DNA from: DASQPR01 sp035263025
GTDB lineage: Bacteria > Actinomycetota > Actinomycetes > Mycobacteriales > Micromonosporaceae
Reading direction: 5' to 3'
Length of the DNA stretch: 6,663 bases
Assembly (NCBI GenBank): GCA_035263025.1
Contig: DATFRR010000189.1
Location: forward strand, 1-6,663
A program made the position numbers and the translations under genes. How positions within the stretch are numbered: the stretch's first letter is position 1; every line of letters starts with the position of its first letter. The notes under the pieces were generated by a model. It saw nothing but the letters and a program-made list of their open reading frames with translations, did no database searches and was not told the origin of the DNA. Below are positions 1-5,224 of this stretch, one piece after another.

Positions 1-171
1 GCTGACCGCGGCCGGTGCCCACGTCTGCCCCTTGGCGAGTTTGGTGCTGACCCACAGCACCAGCGTGGTGTCGAAGACCGCGTCGCCGACGAGGGAGACG
101 GCCTGCCCGCACCACAGGCGGGCGTAGTCCCGGTTGATCAGATAGCGGTCGACCGATCCCATGGGCACCAT
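1..171 (-). CDS. MFS transporter, N-terminal fragment (probable exporter)
   Basis: This is the 5' end of a gene read on the minus strand and cut by the left edge; 57 residues are visible. The text begins MVPMGSVDRYLINRDYARLW and continues with GQAVSLVGDAVFDTTLVLWV, then KGQTWAPAAVS. A short polar lead with an N-R-D-Y/F-x-R-L-W element followed by a G-Q-x-V-S-x-x-G-D first membrane helix is the usual opening of actinobacterial major facilitator exporters of the macrolide-efflux/MFS_3 type, which use proton-coupled export at the cytoplasmic membrane. The substrate cannot be told. I chose ATG at 171-169; ATG at 162-160 and GTG at 180-178 are in frame and cannot be excluded, because upstream there is only a G-rich run without a clear Shine-Dalgarno. 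It diverges from ppdK across 285 bp, so it is a separate transcription unit. The family call is fairly sure; the exact start is not. Confidence 0.75.
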   Translation of the reverse strand, partial: MVPMGSVDRYLINRDYARLWCGQAVSLVGDAVFDTTLVLWVSTKLAKGQTWAPAAVS

Positions 172-229
172 GCGTACCACTCGCCGCCCCGCCGCGCTGC
201 CCCGTTCCGGCCGTGCGCGATCGTGCGCG

Positions 230-279
230 CGCTTGCGCGAAGCTGGTCCTGGAATCGCTCCCACGAAATCGTGCAAGCG
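230..279. repeat. Inverted repeat, 11-bp arms, 28-base loop
   Basis: The left arm CGCTTGCGCGA (230-240) matches the reverse complement of the right arm TCGTGCAAGCG (269-279) at 10 of 11 positions, and the one mismatch would be a G-U pair in RNA. A short direct repeat, ATCGTGC, also occurs at 220-226 and 268-274. It lies midway in the MFS/ppdK divergent region, so a regulator site or a leader hairpin are both possible. In sequence this GC-rich, chance is also a real possibility. Confidence 0.35.
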
Positions 280-325
280 AACCCTCTCGCAACTTGGGTG
301 CGCATTCTCACCTGGCATCGCGCCT

Positions 326-340
326 GCCACGCCGCGTGGC
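326..340. repeat. Short palindrome GCCACG-CCG-CGTGGC
   Basis: A perfect 6-bp inverted repeat with a 3-base centre. It sits directly upstream of the -10-like TAACGT at 342-347, about 115 bases before the ppdK start. It could be an operator or a small hairpin. No regulator family can be named from it. Confidence 0.3.
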
Positions 341-442
341 TTAACGTGCGTTCATCCGGTGTTTGGATGTCCGCCGGATTCCATACGCTGGAGTTTGCCG
401 TTGTCGGGGGCGGGGGACTCCACCGAGTCGGACCGGCAGCGC

Positions 443-449
443 GGGAGGG
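443..449 (+). promoter_or_regulatory. Ribosome binding site of ppdK
   Basis: GGGAGGG lies 7 bases before the GTG at 457. It decides the start: the frame is open much further upstream, but only this GTG has a strong Shine-Dalgarno, and it places the protein start at the point where PPDK homology begins (TKYVYDF). Confidence 0.8.
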
Positions 450-456
450 CCTCACC

Positions 457-3159
457 GTGGAGACGACTACCAAGTACGTCTACGACTTCGCCGAGGGAAA
501 CAAAGATCTCAAGGACCTGCTCGGCGGCAAGGGGGCGAACCTCGCCGAGATGACCAACCTCGGCCTGCCCGTGCCGCCCGGCTTCACCATCACCACCGAG
601 GCGTGCCAGGCATACCTGCGCGACGGCACCGAGCCACCGACCCTGCGCGCCGAGGTCGACCAGCACCTCGCCCGGCTGGAGCGGACCATGGGCCGCCGGC
701 TTGGCGAGCCGGCCGACCCGCTGCTGGTCAGCGTCCGGTCCGGCGCGAAGTTCTCGATGCCCGGGATGATGGAGACGGTGCTCAACGTCGGGCTCACCGA
801 CGCGAGCGTGACCGGCCTCGCCGCGCAGGCCGGCGGCGACGAGCGGTTCGCGTGGGACTCATATCGCCGGCTCATCCAGATGTTCGGCAAGACCGTGTCG
901 GGCGTCCCGGGCGAGGAGTTCGAGCACGCCCTCGACGACGCGAAGCGGGCCAAGGGCGTCCCCAACGACGTTGACCTGGACGCCGACGATCTCCGCAAGT
1001 TGGTCGACGTCTATAAGAAGACTTATTCCGATTATGCGGGAAGAGATTTCCCCCAGGATCCCCGCGAGCAGATGGACCTGGCCACCAAGGCCGTCTTCGA
1101 CTCGTGGAACGCCGAGCGCGCGGTGCTCTACCGCCGCCAGGAGCGCATCCCGGCCGACCTCGGCACCGCGGTCAATGTGGTGTCGATGGTCTTCGGCAAC
1201 CTCGGCGCCGACTCGGGCACCGGCGTCGCGTTCACCCGCGACCCGGCCAGCGGCGAGCAGGGCGTCTACGGCGACTACCTGCAGAACGCGCAGGGTGAGG
1301 ACGTGGTGGCCGGCATCCGCAACACGGTGCCCCTCGACAGCCTCGCCGACATCGACTCGAAGAGTTTCGACGAGTTGATGGGCATCATGGCCACGCTCGA
1401 GGGCCACTACCGCGACCTGTGCGACATCGAGTTCACGATCGAGCGCGGCAAGCTGTGGATGCTGCAGACGCGGGTCGGCAAGCGCACCGCCGCCGCCGCG
1501 TTCGTGATCGCGTCGCAGCTCGTCGACGAGGGCGTCATCGACATGGACGAGGCCCTGACCCGCGTGACCGGCGCCCAGCTCGCGCAGTTGATGTTCCCGG
1601 CCTTCGACGTGTCGAGCGATCCCGCGCAGCTCACCCGTGGCGTGGCCGCGTCGCCGGGTGCGGCGGTCGGCAAGGTCGTGTTCTCCTCGCAGCGCGCGGT
1701 CGAGGAGGCGAGCAAGGGTGAGAAGGTCATCCTCGTGCGCCGCGAGACCAACCCGGACGACCTGCCGGGCATGATCGCCGCGCAGGGCATCCTCACCAGC
1801 CGCGGTGGCAAGACCAGCCATGCCGCGGTGGTCGCGCGCGGCATGGGCAAAACGTGCGTGTGCGGCGCCGACGAACTTCAGGTCGACACCAAGGCCGGCC
1901 GATTCACCGCCGGCAGCGCCACCATCGTCGAGGGCGATGTCATTTCGATCGACGGTACGTCCGGCCGGGTGTACGCCGGCGAGGTGCCCGTCCAGCCATC
2001 GCAGGTCGTGAAGTATTTCGAAGGCACGTTGGACACATCGACGGGGGAGGACCGGCTCGTCGCCGCCGTCGACAAGATCGTGCGGCACGCTGACACCCGG
2101 CGGCGCCTCGGCGTGCGTACGAACGCGGACAACGGCGAGGACTCGGACCGCGCTCGCCGCTTCGGTGCGGAGGGCATCGGCCTGTGCCGGACCGAGCACA
2201 TGTTCCTCGGCGACCGACGTGAACTCGTCGAGCGGCTGATCCTGGCGCACGACGACGACGAACGGCAGGCCGCACTCGACGCGCTGATGCCGTTGCAGCG
2301 CACCGACTTCGTCGAGATCTTCCGGGCGATGTCCGGACTGCCGGTGACGATCCGCCTGATCGACCCGCCGCTGCACGAGTTCCTGCCGCCGCTGGAAGAC
2401 CTCGCCGTGAAGGTCGCGCTCGCCGAGGCCGAGGGTCACGTGGACGAGCACGACAAGACAGTCCTCGCCGCGGTGCGTCGCATGCACGAGTCGAACCCGA
2501 TGCTGGGCCTGCGGGGCGTACGCCTCGGGCTCGTCATCCCCGGCTTGTTCACCATGCAGGTGCGGGCCATCGCTGAGGCGGCCGTCGCCGTCAAGCAGGA
2601 AGGTGGCGATCCGCGTCCGGAGATCATGGTGCCGCTGGTCGGCGCCGTACAGGAACTCGAGACCGTACGCAACGAGACGGACGCCGTGCTGCGTGCCGTC
2701 GCGGCGGAGTCCGGAGTCGACGTACACACGTTGATCGGCACGATGATCGAGGTGCCGAGGGCCGCGCTCACCGCCGGCCAGATCGCCGAGGCCGCCGAGT
2801 TCTTCTCCTTCGGTACGAACGACCTGACGCAGATGGGCTGGGGGTTCTCTCGTGACGACGTGGAGGGTTCGTTCTTCACGCGCTACCTGGACCTCGGCAT
2901 CTTCGGTGTCTCGCCGTTCGAGTCGATCGATCGCGACGGGGTCGGCCGGCTCATCGACATCGCCGTGAAGGAAGGCCGCGCCACCCGGCCGAACTTGAAG
3001 ATCGGCGTGTGCGGCGAGCACGGCGGCGACCCCGACTCGGTGCACTTCTTCCACCAGGTCGGGCTCGACTATGTGTCCTGCTCGCCGTTCCGCGTCCCGA
3101 TCGCGCGGCTCGAAGCGGGTCGCGCCTCGGTCGAGTCGGCGACCTCCGACACCCGGTAG
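457..3159 (+). CDS. ppdK: Pyruvate, phosphate dikinase (PPDK)
   Basis: Cytosolic enzyme that interconverts ATP + pyruvate + Pi and AMP + PEP + PPi. It has 900 residues, close to the usual family length of 870-900. The N-terminal nucleotide-binding domain (about 1-340) shows GGKG at 23-26, SVRSG at 92-96, and D323-I-E325 with Q337-T-R339, matching ATP-site residues of the Clostridium symbiosum enzyme at a steady offset. The swivelling phosphohistidine domain has GGKTSHAAVVARGMGK with catalytic His455. The C-terminal PEP/pyruvate barrel (about 530-890) has LCRTEHMF (Arg578), RLIDPPLHEFLP (Arg633), IGTMIEVPRAAL (Glu765), SFGTNDLTQM (Asn788, Asp789) and GVCGEHGGD (acid/base Cys852). All catalytic residues I can check are present, so it should be active. 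The GTG start is fixed by its ribosome binding site. An AT-rich, rare-codon patch at 1012-1047 is odd (see findings). No PPDK regulatory protein gene is visible nearby. The direction of the reaction in this cell cannot be told. Confidence 0.97.
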   Translation: METTTKYVYDFAEGNKDLKDLLGGKGANLAEMTNLGLPVPPGFTITTEACQAYLRDGTEPPTLRAEVDQHLARLERTMGRRLGEPADPLLVSVRSGAKFSMPGMMETVLNVGLTDASVTGLAAQAGGDERFAWDSYRRLIQMFGKTVSGVPGEEFEHALDDAKRAKGVPNDVDLDADDLRKLVDVYKKTYSDYAGRDFPQDPREQMDLATKAVFDSWNAERAVLYRRQERIPADLGTAVNVVSMVFGNLGADSGTGVAFTRDPASGEQGVYGDYLQNAQGEDVVAGIRNTVPLDSLADIDSKSFDELMGIMATLEGHYRDLCDIEFTIERGKLWMLQTRVGKRTAAAAFVIASQLVDEGVIDMDEALTRVTGAQLAQLMFPAFDVSSDPAQLTRGVAASPGAAVGKVVFSSQRAVEEASKGEKVILVRRETNPDDLPGMIAAQGILTSRGGKTSHAAVVARGMGKTCVCGADELQVDTKAGRFTAGSATIVEGDVISIDGTSGRVYAGEVPVQPSQVVKYFEGTLDTSTGEDRLVAAVDKIVRHADTRRRLGVRTNADNGEDSDRARRFGAEGIGLCRTEHMFLGDRRELVERLILAHDDDERQAALDALMPLQRTDFVEIFRAMSGLPVTIRLIDPPLHEFLPPLEDLAVKVALAEAEGHVDEHDKTVLAAVRRMHESNPMLGLRGVRLGLVIPGLFTMQVRAIAEAAVAVKQEGGDPRPEIMVPLVGAVQELETVRNETDAVLRAVAAESGVDVHTLIGTMIEVPRAALTAGQIAEAAEFFSFGTNDLTQMGWGFSRDDVEGSFFTRYLDLGIFGVSPFESIDRDGVGRLIDIAVKEGRATRPNLKIGVCGEHGGDPDSVHFFHQVGLDYVSCSPFRVPIARLEAGRASVESATSDTR

Positions 3160-3177
3160 GCGCGTGTGAGGGCCGCG

Positions 3178-3235
3178 CCGGCAAGCGTGCTAATTCGGTT
3201 GCCGGTAGCGGTCGTTCCCGACTTAGCTACCGGCA
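3178..3235 (+). repeat. Overlapping inverted repeats, possible alternative hairpins
   Basis: Three segments compete. A is CCGGCAA (3178-3184), B is TTGCCGGTAGC (3199-3209) and C is GCTACCGGCA (3226-3235). A pairs perfectly with the first 7 bases of B, leaving a 14-base loop. B from 3200 to 3209 pairs perfectly with C over 10 bp, and inside that loop GTCG/CGAC (3211-3214/3219-3222) can add 4 bp around a TTCC tetraloop. A:B and B:C cannot form together. C includes the A of the gnat1 ATG. What is seen is the repeats; that they act as an RNA switch, a terminator or a DNA operator is inference. Confidence 0.55.
3199..3228 (+). promoter_or_regulatory. Candidate leaderless promoter of gnat1
   Basis: TTGCCG (3199-3204; 4 of 6 to TTGACA) and TTAGCT (3223-3228) are separated by 18 bases, and the -10-like box ends 6 bases before the ATG at 3235. 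That would put transcription initiation at the start codon itself. It fits the lack of any Shine-Dalgarno before this ATG and the frequency of leaderless genes in actinobacteria. The elements overlap the inverted repeat, so the match may be partly accidental. Confidence 0.35.
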
Positions 3236-4173
3236 TGACCGACCTGACCATCCGCCCGTACGCACCCGGTGACGCTGCCGCGCTGTGCGACGTCTTCACC
3301 GAGGTCGAGGTCGCGAACGGCGGCGAGCCGGAGCACACCGAGGCCGACATGCGCAACCTGGTCGAGGCCTGGGTCCGCGACCACGCGAACGACACCCGTC
3401 TCGTGATGGCCGGCGATCGCATGGTGGCGGCGGGCTTGCTGCTGACGCCGCCACCGGGCGGGCAGCGCATCGATCTCCTCGGCGCCGTGCGCCCGGACTT
3501 CCAGGGCCGCGGCATCGGTCGCGAGATGCTGACCTGGCAGTTCGACCGCGCACGGAGCATCCACGCCGATGTCGCCGCCGACCACGACTGGCACGCCGAA
3601 ACCAGCGCGAACGCCGCCGACAAGTCGGCCATCGCACTGTTCGAGCGCTTCGAGATGAGCCCAGTGCGGTATTTCTTCGGCATGGAAGCCTCGCTCGACG
3701 GCGTGCCGAGCGTCGAACTGCCGGACCGGATCCGCGTGACGCCCTACACCGACGACCTGAGTGAGGCGGTGTACGAGACGCACATGGCGGCGTTCGCCGA
3801 CCACTGGGGATTCCAGCAACGCCCGTACGAGATGTGGGTCAAGGCGACGCTGCAGTCCGAGGAGTTCCGCCCGGACTTGTCACGCATCGGGTTCGACGGT
3901 CCGGACATCGCCGGCTACGTGCTGGCGTACAACGCGCCTGGGAACGTCGAATACGTCGGTCAGGTCGGAACGCGGCGCGAGTGGCGCCGACGAGGGCTCG
4001 CCAGCGCGCTGCTCGCGGAGTCGATGGCGGCCGGCGCGAAGGACGGGAAGACGAGCGCCAAGCTCGGCGTGGACGCCGACAGTCCGACCGGTGCGGTTGG
4101 CGTCTACGAGCGCGCGGGGTTCCGTACCTGCCAGAAGTACGTGGTTTACCGCACTCCGCTGGAGCAAGCATGA
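3235..4173 (+). CDS. Twin-domain GNAT acetyltransferase (paralogue 1)
   Basis: A protein of 312 residues with two GCN5-related N-acetyltransferase domains in tandem, expected to move an acetyl group from acetyl-CoA to an amine; the substrate is unknown. Domain 1 (about 4-150) starts LTIRPYAPGDA and has the acetyl-CoA pyrophosphate loop QGRGIG at 90-95, then LFERF near 135-139. Domain 2 (about 163-310) has RRRGLA at 251-256, the LGVDADSP stretch and VYERAGF. Both loops fit R/Q-x-x-G-x-G/A. The layout and length recall mycothiol synthase MshD, where the C-terminal domain is the active one, but the text is not typical enough to name it mshD. No signal peptide or membrane segment is seen. I chose ATG 3235 because homology begins there; GTG 3166 is in frame and would add 23 residues. 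No Shine-Dalgarno precedes the ATG. The stop overlaps the start of paralogue 2 (ATGA), so the two are probably translated together. Confidence 0.85.
   Translation: MTDLTIRPYAPGDAAALCDVFTEVEVANGGEPEHTEADMRNLVEAWVRDHANDTRLVMAGDRMVAAGLLLTPPPGGQRIDLLGAVRPDFQGRGIGREMLTWQFDRARSIHADVAADHDWHAETSANAADKSAIALFERFEMSPVRYFFGMEASLDGVPSVELPDRIRVTPYTDDLSEAVYETHMAAFADHWGFQQRPYEMWVKATLQSEEFRPDLSRIGFDGPDIAGYVLAYNAPGNVEYVGQVGTRREWRRRGLASALLAESMAAGAKDGKTSAKLGVDADSPTGAVGVYERAGFRTCQKYVVYRTPLEQA
4161..4164 (+). promoter_or_regulatory. Ribosome binding site of gnat2 inside the end of gnat1
   Basis: GGAG lies 5 bases before the ATG at 4170 and within the last codons of the preceding gene. With the ATGA overlap it supports both the chosen start and translational coupling. 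Confidence 0.65.
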
Positions 4174-5159
4174 CAACCGGATCAGAGATCCGCTCGCCGG
4201 CCGACGCGCCGGTCGACACACCGCCCACCGAGTTCACCACGCGGCCATATCAGGCCTCGGACGCGACGAGCGTCGCTGAGTTGCTGAACGAGCGCGAGGT
4301 GTCGTTCGGCGGCGATCCGTACTTCACCGATACCGAGATCCGCGACATGACCTCGTCGTGGGTACGAACGATCGACACGGACACCCGGCTGGTGTTCGCG
4401 CCGGATGGCCTGCTCGTCGGCATGGCGATGGTCGCGCCGCCGGAGGATGGCGGTTCGATCGGCGACACGTTCGGCGGCGTACGGCTCGGTTTTCTCGGCC
4501 GCGGCATCGGGCGCGCCCTGCTCTCATGGCAAATCGAGCGGCTCGGGGAGTTGCGCGGGGATCGCGCGCCGGACGCGGCATGGACGGTGGACGTCGGCGC
4601 AAACCTACGCGACGAGTCCGCGGCCCGATTGTTCGAACGGTTCGGCATGGCGCCGGTGCGCTACTTCTTCGAAATGCTGCTGCCGATTGCCGATCTGCGG
4701 CCGGCCGCGATGCCGGACGGATTCCGCGTCGTGCCATTCACCGGCGATCTGATCGAGTCGCTCTACGAGGCCGACGACGAGGCGTTCAGCGAGCACTGGG
4801 GGCACGAGCGACGAGCATTCGAACGATGGCGCGCCGGCGCGATCGACAGCGACCTGTTCCGGCCGGAGCACACCCGCATCGCCCTCGACGGTGACGCGAT
4901 CGCCGCGTACGTGCTGGCATACGACGACGGCATCGGCAGCCACTACATCGGCAAGGTCGGCACCCGGCGGCCGTGGCGTCGGCGCGGTCTCGCCGCGGCG
5001 TTGATGTCACAGACGATCGAGGCGGCCGGCTCCGATGGCAAGACGCTCGCGTCGCTCGGCGTCGACTCGGAGAACGCGACCGGCGCGCTCGGCGTCTACG
5101 AACGCCTCGGCTTCGCGGCGCGCCAGCGCTTTGTGATCTACCGAAGGACGCTGACCTAG
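4170..5159 (+). CDS. Twin-domain GNAT acetyltransferase (paralogue 2)
   Basis: A protein of 329 residues with the same two-GNAT build as its upstream neighbour. After a proline-rich polar lead of about 20 residues, domain 1 begins FTTRPYQASDA and has the loop LGRGIG at 109-114 and LFERFGMAPVRYFFEM. Domain 2 has RRRGLA at 270-275, LGVDSENATGALGVYERLGF and a C-terminal FVIYRRTLT. It is clearly a duplicate of paralogue 1 along its whole length: in the last 83 aligned residues I count 46 identities. The first position of the domain 1 loop is Leu where the GNAT signature has Arg or Gln, so that domain may bind CoA poorly; domain 2 keeps the full signature. The start is fixed by GGAG at 4161-4164 and the 4-base overlap with the previous gene. 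It is presumably an acetyl-CoA-dependent N-acetyltransferase acting in the cytosol; the substrate cannot be inferred. Confidence 0.85.
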   Translation: MTTGSEIRSPADAPVDTPPTEFTTRPYQASDATSVAELLNEREVSFGGDPYFTDTEIRDMTSSWVRTIDTDTRLVFAPDGLLVGMAMVAPPEDGGSIGDTFGGVRLGFLGRGIGRALLSWQIERLGELRGDRAPDAAWTVDVGANLRDESAARLFERFGMAPVRYFFEMLLPIADLRPAAMPDGFRVVPFTGDLIESLYEADDEAFSEHWGHERRAFERWRAGAIDSDLFRPEHTRIALDGDAIAAYVLAYDDGIGSHYIGKVGTRRPWRRRGLAAALMSQTIEAAGSDGKTLASLGVDSENATGALGVYERLGFAARQRFVIYRRTLT

Positions 5160-5167
5160 CGCAGGTT

Positions 5168-5188
5168 GCCGGACGGCGCCGCGTCGGC
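5168..5188 (+). repeat. Hairpin with one bulge after gnat2
   Basis: GCCG-(G)-ACG at 5168-5175 pairs with CGTCGGC at 5182-5188 (7 bp, one bulged G, 6-base loop). A wider pair, GCGCAGG (5159-5165) with CCTGCGC (5194-5200), encloses it, starting at the last base of the gnat2 stop codon. There is no T run, so it would be at best a weak terminator of the kind seen in high-GC genomes. Confidence 0.3.
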
Positions 5189-5195
5189 ACGTGCC
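5186..5195. repeat. Perfect 10-bp palindrome GGCACGTGCC
   Basis: This self-complementary site lies in the gap between gnat2 and dgt, 15 bases before the -10-like box TAAGGT. It could be an operator half or full site. No known regulator box is claimed. Confidence 0.3.
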
Positions 5196-5210
5196 TGCGC
5201 CGGCTCGCGC

Positions 5211-5224
5211 TAAGGTGATCACCG
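5211..5224 (+). promoter_or_regulatory. Ribosome binding site and -10-like box of dgt
   Basis: AGGTGATC (5213-5220) is complementary over 8 bases to the conserved GATCACCT near the 3' end of 16S rRNA. Its AGG core ends 9 bases before the ATG at 5225, which is good spacing and settles the start. The same bases contain TAAGGT (5211-5216), a match to the -10 pattern TAnnnT, but no -35 box stands at the right distance. GGTGATCACC (5214-5223) is also a perfect 10-bp palindrome. Confidence 0.6.

Larger units (their letters stand above)
172..456. other. Divergent intergenic region between MFS gene and ppdK
   Basis: No credible gene lies here, although the ppdK frame stays open back to about 223. 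The region must hold the promoters of both flanking genes. On the ppdK side I see two TAnnnT boxes: TAACGT at 342-347, just after a palindrome at 326-340 and without a good -35, and TACGCT at 384-389, preceded by TTGGAT at 363-368 with a short 15-base spacer. Neither is convincing. On the MFS side, the first 80 or so bases upstream of the start contain no TA dinucleotide, so no -10 box is visible close to the gene. Inverted repeats at 230-279, 326-340 and 416-429 are noted separately or below: GACTC/GAGTC at 416-420/425-429 is a 5-bp stem just before the ppdK ribosome binding site. Confidence 0.5.

Noticed and set aside
416..429. GACTC/GAGTC hairpin just before the ppdK ribosome binding site as a regulator
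   Set aside because: A 5-bp stem is too short to stand above chance in this composition.
223..456. N-terminal extension of ppdK by 78 residues from an upstream start
   Set aside because: The added sequence resembles nothing in PPDK and crosses the inverted repeats, and GTG 457 has a strong ribosome binding site exactly where homology begins.
859..3054. Long minus-strand open frame (731 codons) opposite ppdK
   Set aside because: It lies antisense to a clearly conserved enzyme. It is rich in Arg, His, Asp and Val with no recognisable domain, as expected for a shadow frame in GC-rich DNA.
3166..3234. GTG 3166 as the start of the first GNAT
   Set aside because: The 23 added residues do not look like a GNAT N-terminus and there is only a weak TAGG upstream. 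Kept as an alternative, not preferred.
3157..3235. Possible PPDK-GNAT fusion by read-through of the TAG stop
   Set aside because: gnat1 happens to be in the same frame as ppdK with no further stop between, but this is expected about one time in three in GC-rich DNA and nothing suggests suppression.
3834..4169. Longer version of the second GNAT starting inside the first
   Set aside because: The extra 112 residues are an out-of-frame reading of the first GNAT, rich in Arg and without homology; ATG 4170 has its own ribosome binding site.
3235..5159. Naming either GNAT as mycothiol synthase (mshD)
   Set aside because: Length and twin-domain layout fit, but I cannot match MshD-specific residues from memory and the pair is duplicated; a search is needed.
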